DNA of 10,819 nt from Paracoccaceae bacterium (lineage in GTDB: Bacteria; Pseudomonadota; Alphaproteobacteria; Rhodobacterales; Rhodobacteraceae): positions 1 through 10,819 of the forward strand of contig JAAEZW010000042.1 in the NCBI GenBank assembly GCA_018222665.1. Reading direction: 5' to 3'. The stretch's first letter is position 1. Each line of letters begins with the position of its first letter. The notes beneath the pieces were generated by a model. It ran no database searches. It saw only the letters and a program-made list of their open reading frames with translations, and had not been told where the DNA came from. Positions 1 to 7,834 of the stretch are shown here, piece by piece. The translations under genes were made by a program, and so were the position numbers.

Positions 1-99
1 GTTCATTTTGTTCAACCCAAGTCCAACAAGCGTTTGACGCTGAACCGCTGGACGTCGAATAGGTGAACCGATTTGTTTTACAATAATTGTCTTAGCCAT
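1..99 (-). CDS. rpmD: 50S ribosomal protein L30 (3' end cut by window edge)
   Basis: Large-subunit protein L30, a small protein bound to 23S rRNA. Only the first 33 codons lie in the window; the frame stays open to base 1, so the C-terminal part lies outside. The visible N-terminus begins [17 protein letters not shown] and continues to the GLGLNK segment typical of bacterial L30, whose usual length is about 60 residues. It starts 12 bases after the rpsE stop, and an AAGGAAC sequence that overlaps the rpsE stop serves as Shine-Dalgarno. The rpsE-rpmD order is the normal spc operon order, so rplO and secY are expected further left (inference). Identity is secure from sequence and position. Confidence 0.95.
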   Translation of the reverse strand, partial: MAKTIIVKQIGSPIRRPAVQRQTLVGLGLNKMN

Positions 100-111
100 T
101 TTGCGTGTTCC

Positions 112-702
112 TTATGCTTCTGCAGGCTCTGCTGCGTCTGCGGCGGTCGCGTCAGCGGCTGGTGCTTCATCCTTGCGAAGGATGTCAGCAACCTTTTTAC
201 CGCGGCGTTGTGCAACCATGCGTGGGCTCATTTCTTTTTGCAGACCATTCAATGTTGCGCGGATCATGTTATATGGGTTTTGTGACCCGATTGATTTCGC
301 AACAACGTCTTGAATGCCAAGCATTTCGAACACTGCACGCATTGGACCACCGGCGATGATACCAGTGCCTGTAGGCGCAGTGCGCATCACAACTTTACCA
401 GCGCCGTGACGGCCCTCGATATCATGGTGCAATGTGCGACCTTCACGTAATGGAACGCGGATCATTTGACGCTTTGCTTGTTCAGTTGCCTTACGGATCG
501 CTTCAGGTACTTCTTTCGCTTTACCTTTGCCGAAACCGACGCGACCTTTTTGGTCACCGACAACAACCAAAGCAGCAAAGCCGAAACGCTTACCACCTTT
601 TACGGTCTTTGAAACACGGTTGATCGCAACGAGACGATCGGCGAACTCAGGTGCCGCCTCTTCGCGATCACGGCGTCCTCTTTGATTTGGTTCTTTAGCC
701 AT
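112..702 (-). CDS. rpsE: 30S ribosomal protein S5
   Basis: S5 of the small subunit, located near the decoding region and mRNA entry; in E. coli its mutations affect fidelity and spectinomycin response. The protein has 196 residues. The N-terminal double-stranded-RNA-binding-like domain (about residues 20-85) contains [10 protein letters not shown] (53-62), and the C-terminal domain follows (about 97-170). Residues 178-196 form an Ala/Asp/Glu-rich tail that makes it roughly 30 residues longer than E. coli S5. Such tails are, from memory, common in Rhodobacterales. The ATG is preceded by AAGGAG at good spacing. The gap after rplR is 12 bases. Confidence 0.98.
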   Translation of the reverse strand: MAKEPNQRGRRDREEAAPEFADRLVAINRVSKTVKGGKRFGFAALVVVGDQKGRVGFGKGKAKEVPEAIRKATEQAKRQMIRVPLREGRTLHHDIEGRHGAGKVVMRTAPTGTGIIAGGPMRAVFEMLGIQDVVAKSIGSQNPYNMIRATLNGLQKEMSPRMVAQRRGKKVADILRKDEAPAADATAADAAEPAEA

Positions 703-714
703 TTCTTCGTCTCC

Positions 715-1074
715 TTAGAACTTCAGACCGCCTTCACGTGCTGCATCGGCCAAAGCCTTTACACCACCGTGAAAGAGGAAACCCCCACGATCAAAATAAC
801 ACTCTTCAACACCCGCCTTTTTGGCGCGTTCTGCAAGTGCTGCTCCAACCTTTGCTGATGCTTCGATGTTGTTCTTGCCAACAACGCCTAAGCTTGACTC
901 TAGTGAGGAAGCTGAGGCCAATGTTACGCCTTGAACATCGTCGATCAACTGAGCGCTGATGTTTTTGTTGCTGCGGTGTACAGACAAGCGCACGCGGCCT
1001 GCATTTACACTGCGGAGTTTGTTCCGAACGCGCAAGCGGCGCTTCAAGAACAGTTGTCTTTTGCTGTTTGCCAT
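715..1074 (-). CDS. rplR: 50S ribosomal protein L18
   Basis: L18 binds 5S rRNA and, with L5, anchors it in the central protuberance of the large subunit. The protein has 119 residues, normal for bacteria. The N-terminus is very basic ([16 protein letters not shown], residues 5-20) and corresponds to the flexible rRNA-binding extension. The middle matches the L18 pattern [17 protein letters not shown], and the C-terminus has the [10 protein letters not shown] motif. An AAGGAC Shine-Dalgarno lies before the ATG. Spacing to rplF upstream is 11 bases, which fits co-transcription. Confidence 0.98.
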   Translation of the reverse strand: MANSKRQLFLKRRLRVRNKLRSVNAGRVRLSVHRSNKNISAQLIDDVQGVTLASASSLESSLGVVGKNNIEASAKVGAALAERAKKAGVEECYFDRGGFLFHGGVKALADAAREGGLKF

Positions 1075-1085
1075 CTTTTACGTCC

Positions 1086-1619
1086 TTACTTCTTCTTGCC
1101 TTCTTTGCGGAAGATATACTCGCCTTTGTACATAATACCTTTGCCTTTGTATGGCTCAGGCTTACGCCATTCACGAATATTCGCCGCAACTTGGCCAACA
1201 CGTTGTGAGTCGATGCCCTCAACCGTGATCTCAGTCTGCTTAGGAGACTGCACAGTCACGTCTGATGGGATATCAAAGTTCACGTCATGTGATAGACCCA
1301 AGTTCAACTTCAACACGTTGCCCTGCAATTGAGCGCGATAACCAACACCGTTGATCTCAAGCTCTTTTTTGAAGCCGTCAGTAACGCCTTTAACGCAGTT
1401 TGCCACCATTGTGCGGCTCATGCCCCACTGTTGACGCGCGCGCTTAGACTTACCACGAGGTGTCACAGTCACAACATTGTCTTCCAATGTGATTGTCACA
1501 TCGTCAGTCGCTGTAAAACTGCGTGTTCCCTTTGGGCCCTTGATTTCGATGGTCTGACCGGACACAGATGCGCTTACACCTGAGGGCAGCTCGACCGGTT
1601 TTTTACCAATACGAGACAT
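1086..1619 (-). CDS. rplF: 50S ribosomal protein L6
   Basis: L6 is a large-subunit protein near the sarcin-ricin loop, where translation factors bind. The length of 177 residues equals that of E. coli L6. It starts [15 protein letters not shown], the classic L6 N-terminus. Two homologous alpha/beta repeats (about 1-80 and 82-177) are recognisable, and the L6 signature PEPYKGKGI is at residues 154-162, followed by a lysine-rich C-terminus. It lies 12 bases after rpsH, with a GGAGG-type ribosome binding site in that gap. Nothing about it is unusual. Confidence 0.98.
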   Translation of the reverse strand: MSRIGKKPVELPSGVSASVSGQTIEIKGPKGTRSFTATDDVTITLEDNVVTVTPRGKSKRARQQWGMSRTMVANCVKGVTDGFKKELEINGVGYRAQLQGNVLKLNLGLSHDVNFDIPSDVTVQSPKQTEITVEGIDSQRVGQVAANIREWRKPEPYKGKGIMYKGEYIFRKEGKKK

Positions 1620-1631
1620 TTCCGGTCCTCC

Positions 1632-2024
1632 TTAGAATACGGTGCAAAGCACTTCGCCACCAACATTGTTGGCACGAGCGTTTGCATCCGACATGACGCC
1701 TTTGGGTGTAGATACGATAGAAACGCCAAGGCCCTGACGGACAGATGGGATTTCTTTCACACCTAGGTACACACGACGGCCAGGCTTTGAAACGCGCTTT
1801 AGTTCGCGGATCACAGGCTCACCATCAAAGTACTTCAGGCTGATTACAATTTCTGGGTGACCATTGCCACCAGTTTGCTTGTCATAGCCGCGGATGTAAC
1901 CTTCGTCCTGAAGAACATCCAAAACCCATGCGCGCAACTTTGATGCAGGTGTTGCAACAGTTGATTTGCCACGCATTTGAGCGTTGCGGATACGTGTCAG
2001 CATATCGCCGATAGGATCGTTCAT
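1632..2024 (-). CDS. rpsH: 30S ribosomal protein S8
   Basis: S8 is a primary 16S rRNA-binding protein needed for assembly of the central domain. In E. coli it is the translational repressor of the spc operon, acting on the rplE mRNA. The protein has 130 residues, the normal length. It begins [14 protein letters not shown], and the C-terminal S8 signature STPKGVM (105-111) and GGEVLC (122-127) is intact. It follows rpsN after 12 bases. Whether S8 represses this operon in this organism cannot be read from the sequence; I did not identify an S8-target-like structure near rplE by eye. Confidence 0.98.
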   Translation of the reverse strand: MNDPIGDMLTRIRNAQMRGKSTVATPASKLRAWVLDVLQDEGYIRGYDKQTGGNGHPEIVISLKYFDGEPVIRELKRVSKPGRRVYLGVKEIPSVRQGLGVSIVSTPKGVMSDANARANNVGGEVLCTVF

Positions 2025-2036
2025 AACTTCTCTCCC

Positions 2037-2342
2037 TTACCAGCTTGACTTGACAACGCCAGGCAACTGGCCCGCAGATCCAAGTTCGCGTAGCGCGATA
2101 CGAGAAATCTTTAGCTTACGGTAGTAAGCGTGCGGACGACCTGTCAGCTGACAACGGTTGTGCATACGGTTCGCCGCAGAGTTGCGCGGCAATTTCGCCA
2201 ATTTGAGACGCGCTTTAAAACGCTCTTCCATTGGGCGGCTCTCATCATTCGCGATCTCTTTAAGCTCGACGCGTTTTGCGGCGTATTTTTCCACCAAACG
2301 TGCACGCTTCTTTTCGCGTTCGATCATTGCTTTTTTAGCCAT
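2037..2342 (-). CDS. rpsN: 30S ribosomal protein S14 (zinc-independent type)
   Basis: S14 sits in the head of the small subunit next to S3, S10 and S19. At 101 residues this is the long, zinc-free (C-minus) form: there is one cysteine (C64) and no CxxC pairs, unlike the roughly 61-residue zinc-binding form. The signature region, from [13 protein letters not shown] to SRIALREL (about residues 64-87), is complete. A GGAAGGA Shine-Dalgarno stands 9 bases before the ATG, in the 20-base gap after rplE. Identity is certain. Confidence 0.98.
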   Translation of the reverse strand: MAKKAMIEREKKRARLVEKYAAKRVELKEIANDESRPMEERFKARLKLAKLPRNSAANRMHNRCQLTGRPHAYYRKLKISRIALRELGSAGQLPGVVKSSW

Positions 2343-2362
2343 GTCTTATTCCTTCCCGCGGA

Positions 2363-2926
2363 TCAGCTGTTGAAAGGCATGTTGAATAGTTTCAACAGCG
2401 CTTTTGCTTCCGCGTCGGTTTTCGCGGTTGTTGCGATTACGACATCCAAGCCCCATGCCTCGTCGATTTTATCGAAGTCGATTTCTGGGAAAACGATGTG
2501 CTCTTTGATGCCCATGGCATAGTTGCCGCGGCCGTCAAAAGATTTACCAGATACACCGCGGAAGTCGCGGATACGTGGCATCGCAATCGTGATCAAACGA
2601 TCAAGGAAGTCATACATGCGGTCACCACGCAGGGTAACCTTTGCACCCAAAGGCATATCTTCACGCACACGGAAACCCGCAATGGATTTTTTCGCTTTGG
2701 TGATAACAGCCAATTGACCTGCGATCTGTGTTAGATCCGCCTGTGCTGATTTCGCTTTCTTACTGTCCTTTACAGCTTCGCGGCCGCAACCGATGTTCAA
2801 AACGATTTTATCCAAACGTGGGATCATCATATCGTTTTTGTAAGAAAACTCTTCTTTCATCGCCGGACGAATTGTTTCGGCGTATGCTTGCTTAAGACGT
2901 GGTGTGTAGTTTGCATTATCAAGCAT
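2363..2926 (-). CDS. rplE: 50S ribosomal protein L5
   Basis: L5 binds 5S rRNA and contacts P-site tRNA in the central protuberance. The protein has 187 residues. Diagnostic segments are [11 protein letters not shown] (36-46), GAKVTLRG (94-101), and the RIRDFRG stretch (118-124). The start codon lies inside rplX, overlapping its end by 8 bases, and an AGGAG Shine-Dalgarno lies within rplX coding sequence 9 bases upstream. The two genes are therefore probably translationally coupled. In E. coli the S8 repressor site is at the start of this gene; whether that holds here is unknown. Confidence 0.98.
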   Translation of the reverse strand: MLDNANYTPRLKQAYAETIRPAMKEEFSYKNDMMIPRLDKIVLNIGCGREAVKDSKKAKSAQADLTQIAGQLAVITKAKKSIAGFRVREDMPLGAKVTLRGDRMYDFLDRLITIAMPRIRDFRGVSGKSFDGRGNYAMGIKEHIVFPEIDFDKIDEAWGLDVVIATTAKTDAEAKALLKLFNMPFNS

Positions 2927-3230
2927 CGATCACGTCTCCTGTTGTTTTTGCAACGCGCACTTTTTTGCCGTCTTCAACCTTGAAGCCAACGCGTGTCGCT
3001 TTGCCGTTTGCATCTAGAAGTGCCAAGTTTGACAAATCCATTGGCATCGCCTTTGGCAGACGACCACCCTGAGATGTTTGTGACTGACGTGTGTGGCGGA
3101 TTGCCATGTTCACACCATCAACAACCGCTTTGTTCGCCTTAGGATCGACAGAAGAGATTGTGCCCTTCTTGCCTTTGTCCTTACCGGCCAAAACGATCAC
3201 TTCATCTCCTTTACGAAGTTTTGCAGCCAT
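2919..3230 (-). CDS. rplX: 50S ribosomal protein L24
   Basis: L24 is an assembly-initiating protein that binds the 5' domain of 23S rRNA near the exit of the peptide tunnel. The 103-residue sequence opens with a KOW domain (about residues 5-35; [16 protein letters not shown] is diagnostic) and has the DGVN motif after it. Its ATG overlaps the rplN stop as TAATG, so reinitiation by the ribosomes that finish rplN is likely. The 3' end overlaps rplE by 8 bases. Confidence 0.98.
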   Translation of the reverse strand: MAAKLRKGDEVIVLAGKDKGKKGTISSVDPKANKAVVDGVNMAIRHTRQSQTSQGGRLPKAMPMDLSNLALLDANGKATRVGFKVEDGKKVRVAKTTGDVIDA

Positions 3231-3598
3231 TACAGAACCTCCGGTGCCAATGAAATGATTTTCATGAAGTTTTTGCCGCGCAGTTCACGAACAACTGGGC
3301 CAAAAATACGTGTTCCGACTGGCTCGCCTGCGTTGTTCAAAATAACAGCTGCGTTTGAGTCAAAGCGGATTGCAGTGCCGTCCTCACGACGGACTTCTTT
3401 GGCTGTGCGAACAACAACGGCCTTACGGACATCGCCTTTTTTCACACGACCGCGCGGGATGGCTTCCTTAACCGAAACGACGATGATGTCGCCAACGGAT
3501 GCGTATTTACGCTTGGAACCACCCAACACTTTGATGCACTGAACTCGGCGTGCGCCAGAGTTGTCAGCAACATCCAGATTTGTTTGCATCTGGATCAT
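3230..3598 (-). CDS. rplN: 50S ribosomal protein L14
   Basis: L14 lies on the 30S-facing surface of the large subunit and forms bridges with 16S rRNA. The protein has 122 residues, the standard length. DNSGAR (12-17) and the L14 signature around residues 60-86, beginning [12 protein letters not shown], are present. A GGGAG Shine-Dalgarno precedes the ATG at 9 bases. In E. coli, rplN is the first gene of the spc operon; here the largest gap inside this unit (83 bases, 3599-3681) lies just upstream of it. I found no convincing promoter there. Confidence 0.98.
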   Translation of the reverse strand: MIQMQTNLDVADNSGARRVQCIKVLGGSKRKYASVGDIIVVSVKEAIPRGRVKKGDVRKAVVVRTAKEVRREDGTAIRFDSNAAVILNNAGEPVGTRIFGPVVRELRGKNFMKIISLAPEVL

Positions 3599-3681
3599 GT
3601 TGTGTCTCCCGACCTATGGGGCGTCCTGATCTCTCAGGGGTTAGTCCCCAGGGTTTCGTTAATGCCAAAAGGCCCAGCGGC
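3599..3681 (-). other. Structured rpsQ-rplN spacer
   Basis: This spacer sits at the position of the S10/spc operon border in E. coli. On the transcribed strand it can form a small hairpin, CCTGA-GAGA-TCAGG, with a GNRA-type loop (plus-strand 3625-3638). It overlaps by two bases a GGGG/CCCC stem with a five-base loop (3637-3649), so the two compete at their edge. A TTGGCA box 17 bases before ACTAAC resembles a promoter, but the -10 part is poor. No T-tract follows either hairpin, so this is not an intrinsic terminator. Function unknown; it may be an mRNA-processing or regulatory site. Confidence 0.35.
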
Positions 3682-3912
3682 TTACGCCTCTAGGACCTCC
3701 CAACGTTTCGTTTTCGATTTTGGTGCGCATTCGATAATACGAACTGTGTCACCAACCTTGAAAGCGTTCTTTTCATCGTGCGCCCGGTACTTCTTGGACT
3801 TACGAATTGTTTTTTGCAGAACAGGGTGCTTGAAGCGACGTTCTACTGATACAGTAACGGTTTGTGCGTTTGCATCAGAAGTGACAACACCTTGAAGAAT
3901 TCGTTTAGGCAT
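3682..3912 (-). CDS. rpsQ: 30S ribosomal protein S17
   Basis: S17 is an OB-fold protein that binds the 5' domain of 16S rRNA early in assembly. The protein has 76 residues. It starts [10 protein letters not shown], and the S17 signature around [18 protein letters not shown] (54-71) is intact. An AAGGAG Shine-Dalgarno overlaps the rpmC stop 12 bases upstream, which favours coupling to rpmC. Confidence 0.98.
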   Translation of the reverse strand: MPKRILQGVVTSDANAQTVTVSVERRFKHPVLQKTIRKSKKYRAHDEKNAFKVGDTVRIIECAPKSKTKRWEVLEA

Positions 3913-3924
3913 ATCTCAGGCTCC

Positions 3925-4125
3925 TTATTCCGCCGCTGCCGCGGCTTTTTCGTTCAAAATTGTGTTCACACGTGCCACATCACGCTTGACTGAGCGCATA
4001 CGTGCTGTGCTTTCCAATTGACCTGTCGCTTGTTGAAAGCGAAGGTTGAACGCTTCTTTTTTCAAGGATGCCAGCTCTTCACGAAGCTGATCAGGCGTTT
4101 TATCACGCAAATCTTGGGCTTTCAT
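3925..4125 (-). CDS. rpmC: 50S ribosomal protein L29
   Basis: L29 is a two-helix protein next to L23 at the peptide exit tunnel, part of the docking area for trigger factor and SRP. Two ATGs lie six bases apart (4131 and 4125). The only Shine-Dalgarno, AAGGA, is 2 bases from the first ATG but 8 from the second. Starting at the second gives MKAQDLR, which matches the E. coli L29 N-terminus MKAKELR. I therefore chose 4125 (66 residues) over the 68-residue form. A coiled helix pair with [13 protein letters not shown] is clear, and an alanine-rich tail ends the protein. It is the first gene after the divergent oxygenase insert, so it needs its own promoter. Confidence 0.96.
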   Translation of the reverse strand: MKAQDLRDKTPDQLREELASLKKEAFNLRFQQATGQLESTARMRSVKRDVARVNTILNEKAAAAAE

Positions 4126-4204
4126 AGCCATTTTCCTTTTTCAGACACCAGCAGGCCCCTAATGACTGGGTGACCCATAACCCGGTGGAGTGAGTTGCTT
4201 TCGC

Positions 4205-4244
4205 AAAAATAAAACCAAGCCGATTCTTGCGAACCGGCTTTGGT
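4205..4244 (-). terminator. Terminator-like hairpin in rpmC leader (possible attenuator)
   Basis: On the minus strand, a stem of ten pairs (one G-U) capped by a GCAA loop is extended by three more pairs beyond a bulged A. TTTTATTTTT follows immediately. This is the form of a rho-independent terminator acting leftward. It stands about 80 bases upstream of rpmC and downstream of the only candidate promoter in this gap. It could therefore act as an attenuator of the rpmC-rpsQ-rplN transcript, or it could stop antisense transcripts of the oxygenase gene. There is no matching T-tract for the plus strand. Confidence 0.6.
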
Positions 4245-4303
4245 GCTGGGGGTCATTAACCCATGAGGCCCCATGATGCAAGGGCGATTGTGCGAAAAAG
4301 AGT

Positions 4304-4333
4304 CTTATCCACCTGCTCAGTTCTGACTGGCAA
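4304..4333 (-). promoter_or_regulatory. Possible promoter for rpmC unit
   Basis: On the minus strand TTGCCA (4333-4328, five of six matches to TTGACA) is separated by 18 bases from GATAAG (4309-4304, four of six matches to TATAAT). Transcription would begin near 4297 and give a leader of about 170 bases to rpmC that includes the terminator-like hairpin. The strong terminator after rplP makes a promoter in this gap necessary if rpmC onwards is to be expressed independently. Assignment is by eye only. Confidence 0.35.
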
Positions 4334-4362
4334 TAGGCGCTCCCATTGGCTATCAGAAGGGC

Positions 4363-4983
4363 ATGACACAGATCAAATCACTCTTCGCGACCCGCCTTTA
4401 TCATTCGCACCTGTCGAAATTTGGGGACCCTGTTGATCCCCAAGAGCTTGAGGCGTCTTGTTGGTCGATTGCTCAGGATGACGAGGCAGGCCAAGAATGG
4501 TGTGAGGCGAACGGGTATCCAGGGTACACAAGTTATGCCTCCCTTACGGATTTGGGATGGCGTTTTCCAATTTTTGAAGCCCTGCAAAAGATCCTAGATC
4601 AGCATGTTGCGGACTTTGCCAAGGATTTGGAATTCAATCTGGATGGGCGGGAGCTAAAGCTTGAGGATTTGTGGATCAACATCCTACCCGAAGGCGGCAC
4701 GCATTCCGCGCATATTCATCCCCATTCTGTGATATCAGGCACGACCTATGTTTCGATGCCCGAGGGTGCCAGCGCGATCAAATTCGAAGACCCCCGTCAC
4801 GCCATGATGATGGCCGCCCCTGCCCGCATCAAAAACGCCCGCGAAGAAATGCGCAACTTTATCTATGTCGCCCCTACGGTCGGGGATATTTTGCTATGGG
4901 AAAGCTGGCTACGCCACGAGGTCCCTATGAACATGTCCGAGGATGACAGGATTTCGGTAAGTTTTAATTACAGTTGGGGATGA
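4363..4983 (+). CDS. TIGR02466-type putative 2-oxoglutarate-Fe(II) oxygenase
   Basis: Putative non-heme iron, 2-oxoglutarate-dependent dioxygenase of the TIGR02466/PF13759 (2OG-FeII_Oxy_5) kind; 206 residues, complete, no signal peptide. It starts MTQIKSLFATRLY, as members often do. The core reads HSAHIHPHS (114-122) then SGTTYV (125-130), FEDPR (141-145), a distal H185 in WLRHEV, and RISVSFN (196-202). H117 or H119 and H185 are likely iron ligands and R196 likely binds 2-oxoglutarate, though this is family-based inference. It is the only complete plus-strand gene, lying against the ribosomal cluster between rplP and rpmC and convergent with rplP through a shared terminator. Arg codons are often CGC, whereas the ribosomal genes prefer CGT, which fits lower expression. 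AGAAGG is only two bases from the ATG, so the ribosome site is poor. The substrate is unknown. Confidence 0.85.
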   Translation: MTQIKSLFATRLYHSHLSKFGDPVDPQELEASCWSIAQDDEAGQEWCEANGYPGYTSYASLTDLGWRFPIFEALQKILDQHVADFAKDLEFNLDGRELKLEDLWINILPEGGTHSAHIHPHSVISGTTYVSMPEGASAIKFEDPRHAMMMAAPARIKNAREEMRNFIYVAPTVGDILLWESWLRHEVPMNMSEDDRISVSFNYSWG

Positions 4984-5048
4984 CGCGCAGTTCGAATCCG
5001 CCCAAACGGATATGTGGTCACAACCAAAATAATTATGGTTTTAAAAAC

Positions 5049-5080
5049 AAAACGCCCCGCTGAAAACAGCGGGGCGTTTT
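5049..5080. terminator. Bidirectional rho-independent terminator
   Basis: A perfect 14-bp stem (arms 5049-5062 and 5067-5080, first arm AAAACGCCCCGCTG) closes on a four-base loop. The arm ends give T-runs on both strands; the minus strand continues with GTTTTT. It lies 21 bases after the rplP stop and 65 bases after the oxygenase stop, so it can end both convergent transcripts. It marks the end of the rplB-rplP transcription unit. Confidence 0.93.
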
Positions 5081-5101
5081 AATCAATACTGACGTTTGAT
5101 C

Positions 5102-5515
5102 TTACCAGTCTTCGCGCACAACGACGCGTGTTTTTACTGGAAGTTTCATCGCTGCTAGGCGAAGTGCCTCGCGTGCGATTTCGTCGTTGACGCCGTCGAT
5201 TTCGAACATGATGCGGCCTGGTTTGACCTTGCATGCCCAATAATCAACAGACCCCTTACCTTTACCCATACGAACTTCGACAGGTTTCGAAGTTACCGGA
5301 GTATCTGGGAAGATACGGATCCATACGCGACCTTGACGTTTCATGTGACGCGTCATGGCACGACGGGCTGCTTCGATCTGACGGGCTGTCACACGCTCTG
5401 GTGTTGTTGCCTTAAGACCGTATGAGCCGAAGTTTAGATCAGAACCACCTTTTGCAAGACCGTGGATCCGGCCTTTGTGCATTTTGCGGAATTTGGTACG
5501 CTTTGGTTGAAGCAT
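5102..5515 (-). CDS. rplP: 50S ribosomal protein L16
   Basis: L16 contacts A-site tRNA and is needed late in large-subunit assembly. The 137-residue protein opens [16 protein letters not shown] and contains [13 protein letters not shown] (81-93). R82 aligns with E. coli L16 Arg81, the residue hydroxylated by the oxygenase YcfD (RoxA). It is the last gene of its unit: a strong terminator follows 21 bases after the stop, and the next minus-strand gene, rpmC, is about 1 kb away beyond an oppositely oriented oxygenase gene. The start codon lies 15 bases after the rpsC stop, with an AAGGAGG-type Shine-Dalgarno in the gap. Confidence 0.98.
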   Translation of the reverse strand: MLQPKRTKFRKMHKGRIHGLAKGGSDLNFGSYGLKATTPERVTARQIEAARRAMTRHMKRQGRVWIRIFPDTPVTSKPVEVRMGKGKGSVDYWACKVKPGRIMFEIDGVNDEIAREALRLAAMKLPVKTRVVVREDW

Positions 5516-5530
5516 CTCTTACTCTCCTCC

Positions 5531-6238
5531 TTAGCGACGTGGCGCCGCACCACGTGGTGCTGGCCCATCTTGGAGTTCTTGTGCTTTACGATCACGCGCC
5601 TGAGGGTCATGCTCCATGATTTCACCTTTGAAGATCCATACTTTGATCCCGATAATACCATAGGGTGTCATGGCCTCGACGTTTGAATAGTCGATATCTG
5701 CACGCAATGTATGTAGAGGCACACGGCCTTCACGATACCATTCAGTCCGCGCGATTTCTGCACCACCCAAACGGCCAGCAACGTTCACACGAATACCTAA
5801 GGCACCCATGCGCATCGCGTTTTGAACCGCACGCTTCATTGCGCGGCGGAAAGAAACACGGCGTTCTAGCTGTTGTGCAATGCTTTCGCCAACCAACTGT
5901 GCGTCCAATTCAGGCTTGCGGACCTCAACAATGTTTAGGTGCAATTCTGATGTTGTCATCGCAGCAAGTTTTTTACGCAGAACTTCGATGTCCGCGCCTT
6001 TCTTACCAATGATGACGCCAGGGCGTGCAGTGTGGATTGTCACACGGCATTTTTTGTGAGGACGTTCAATGATGACACGTGCCACACCTGCCTGTGCGCA
6101 TTCTTTTTTGATGAACTCGCGCATGCGAAGATCTTCTAGTAGCAAATCACCGTAATCTTTGGTGTCTGCATACCAGCGGCTGTCCCAGGTACGGTTGACC
6201 TGCAGGCGCATGCCGATTGGATTTACCTTCTGACCCAT
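5531..6238 (-). CDS. rpsC: 30S ribosomal protein S3
   Basis: S3 lies in the head of the small subunit at the mRNA entry site and contributes to mRNA helicase activity. The protein has 235 residues. An N-terminal domain is followed by a type II KH domain with IIGKKGADI (76-84), then the C-terminal S3 domain including [13 protein letters not shown] (152-164). The last 15 residues form a Pro/Arg/Ala tail. Its ATG overlaps the rplV stop as TAATG, so translation is probably coupled to rplV. Confidence 0.98.
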   Translation of the reverse strand: MGQKVNPIGMRLQVNRTWDSRWYADTKDYGDLLLEDLRMREFIKKECAQAGVARVIIERPHKKCRVTIHTARPGVIIGKKGADIEVLRKKLAAMTTSELHLNIVEVRKPELDAQLVGESIAQQLERRVSFRRAMKRAVQNAMRMGALGIRVNVAGRLGGAEIARTEWYREGRVPLHTLRADIDYSNVEAMTPYGIIGIKVWIFKGEIMEHDPQARDRKAQELQDGPAPRGAAPRR

Positions 6239-6618
6239 TAGGCTTGCTCCTCTACCTGACGAACCTTGATCGTTAGTTCTGAGAATGGTTTCATGATACG
6301 ACCGAAACGACCACGTGCGCGTGGACGACCACGTTTCATTGTCATGTTTTTACCAACATACGCTTCTGCAACAACCAATTCATCAACATCTAGGTTGTGG
6401 TTGTTTTCAGCGTTCGCAATTGCGGATTGCAGACATTTTTTAACGTCGATTGCGATACGCTTTTTGCTGAATGTTAGATCGCTTAGGGCTTTATCAACCT
6501 TTTTACCGCGGATCATCGCAGCAACAAGATTAAGCTTTTGCGGGCTTGTGCGAAGCATGCGCAATTTTGCCATTGCTTCGTTATCGGCCACGCGGCGGGG
6601 ATTTTTCGCTTTAGACAT
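6238..6618 (-). CDS. rplV: 50S ribosomal protein L22
   Basis: L22 lines the peptide exit tunnel with a long beta-hairpin that is, in other bacteria, a site of macrolide-resistance mutations. The protein has 126 residues. The [11 protein letters not shown] segment (23-33) and the hairpin region with [14 protein letters not shown] (95-108) are diagnostic. Fifteen or so N-terminal residues precede the point where E. coli L22 begins, a modest extension. It is 5 bases from rpsS upstream and overlaps rpsC by one base. Confidence 0.98.
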   Translation of the reverse strand: MSKAKNPRRVADNEAMAKLRMLRTSPQKLNLVAAMIRGKKVDKALSDLTFSKKRIAIDVKKCLQSAIANAENNHNLDVDELVVAEAYVGKNMTMKRGRPRARGRFGRIMKPFSELTIKVRQVEEQA

Positions 6619-6623
6619 GGCTA

Positions 6624-6902
6624 TTACTTCCGCTTGGCTTTCTTGTCGACGCCGTGACCATAATAGGTCCGTGTTGGTGAATACTCACCAAACTTCTGGC
6701 CGATCATATCTTCTGACACAAGCACTGGAATGTGCTTTTGGCCGTTGTACACACCAAATGTCAAACCAACGAATTGTGGTAGGATGGTGGAACGACGTGA
6801 CCAAATTTTGATAACTTCATTACGGCCGCTTTCGCGTACTGCTTCGGCTTTTTTAAGCACATAAGCATCCACAAATGGACCTTTCCATACTGAACGAGGC
6901 AT
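6624..6902 (-). CDS. rpsS: 30S ribosomal protein S19
   Basis: S19 lies in the head of the small subunit next to S13 and contacts the A-site finger. It has 92 residues, the standard length. It begins [12 protein letters not shown], and the signature around [14 protein letters not shown] (71-84) is complete. Only three bases separate it from the rplB stop, so its Shine-Dalgarno lies inside the end of rplB (the GGGGGACG around the stop) and coupling is expected. Confidence 0.98.
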   Translation of the reverse strand: MPRSVWKGPFVDAYVLKKAEAVRESGRNEVIKIWSRRSTILPQFVGLTFGVYNGQKHIPVLVSEDMIGQKFGEYSPTRTYYGHGVDKKAKRK

Positions 6903-6905
6903 TAA

Positions 6906-7748
6906 TTAACGTCCCCCCTTCTTGGCGTGACGCGAGCGAATGATAAGCTTTTGCGACGCCTTGTTCGTGTTACGGGTGCGTTTACCTTTGGTAGGCTTAC
7001 CCCATGGTGTCACTGGGTGACGACCACCTGATGTACGGCCTTCACCACCACCGTGTGGGTGGTCGATCGGGTTCATAACCACACCACGAACAGATGGACG
7101 GATGCCCTTGTGGCGCATACGACCCGCTTTACCGTAGTTTTGGTTTGAATTGTCTGGGTTAGACACAGCACCGATTGTCGCCATGCATTCCTGACGTACC
7201 ATGCGAAGTTCACCTGATGATAGGCGGATCTGCGCATAGCCACCATCGCGGCCAACAAATTGTGCATATGTACCAGCCGCGCGTGCAATCTGACCGCCTT
7301 TACCAGGCTTTAGTTCGATATTGTGAACGATTGTCCCGATTGGCATGCCCGAGAATGGCATTGCGTTACCTGGTTTAATGTCTGCTTTTGCAGCTGAGAT
7401 CACTTGATCACCGACTGCCAAACGCTGAGGTGCAAGGATATAGGCCTGTTCGCCATCCTCATATTTCACCAATGCGATAAATGCTGTGCGGTTCGGGTCA
7501 TATTCGATCCGTTCCACTGTTGCTGCGACTTCAAACTTGTTGCGTTTGAAATCGACGATCCGGTAAAGGCGTTTTGCCCCACCACCGCGGCGACGTGATG
7601 TGATCCGTCCAGTGTTGTTCCGGCCGCCCGATTTTGTCAAACCCTCTGTTAGGGATTTGACAGGACGTCCTTTCCACAGCTCCGAACGGTCGATCAGTAC
7701 CAGCCCGCGCTGGCCCGGCGTCGTTGGTTTATACGACTTAAGTGCCAT
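6906..7748 (-). CDS. rplB: 50S ribosomal protein L2
   Basis: L2 is essential for subunit association and the peptidyl transferase region. The 280-residue protein contains an OB-fold and an SH3-like domain. The signature [15 protein letters not shown] (224-238) includes H230, the counterpart of the well-studied E. coli His229. The frame is open upstream to 7832, but 7748 is the start. There the protein begins [15 protein letters not shown] like other L2 proteins, and GGAAG lies 9 bases before the ATG. Unlike the usual rplW-rplB neighbours, it is separated from rplW by 917 bases holding a terminator, a broken gene, a promoter and a leader hairpin, so it probably starts its own transcript. Confidence 0.98.
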   Translation of the reverse strand: MALKSYKPTTPGQRGLVLIDRSELWKGRPVKSLTEGLTKSGGRNNTGRITSRRRGGGAKRLYRIVDFKRNKFEVAATVERIEYDPNRTAFIALVKYEDGEQAYILAPQRLAVGDQVISAAKADIKPGNAMPFSGMPIGTIVHNIELKPGKGGQIARAAGTYAQFVGRDGGYAQIRLSSGELRMVRQECMATIGAVSNPDNSNQNYGKAGRMRHKGIRPSVRGVVMNPIDHPHGGGEGRTSGGRHPVTPWGKPTKGKRTRNTNKASQKLIIRSRHAKKGGR

Positions 7749-7834
7749 GCTTTCTGACTTCCGTTTGTGTGTTCGACGGGTTTCCCCGCCCATGGTAAAG
7801 CCCCCCGAAGGTGGCCAGTTTATAAACATCAAGA

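Noticed and set aside
806..1222. A 138-codon minus-strand frame and many similar plus-strand frames over ribosomal genes.
   Set aside because: They lie wholly over well-recognised ribosomal genes in another frame and have no recognisable protein features.
4254..4282. A second rpmC promoter (TTGCAT, 17 bases, TAATGA).
   Set aside because: Only about half or fewer matches in each box and the -10 lacks the TATAAT pattern; the 4304-4333 pair is better.
4988..5000. GTTCGAATCC resembles the T-arm of a tRNA, after the oxygenase gene, hinting at an integration site.
   Set aside because: The flanking bases do not form the T stem (only the closing G-C pairs), no acceptor or anticodon arm is nearby, and TTCGAA is a simple palindrome.
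6906..7832. Longer rplB frame beginning near 7832, adding 28 N-terminal residues.
   Set aside because: L2 proteins begin at the MALKSYKP position, a GGAAG ribosome site fits 7748, and the extra part is leader sequence.
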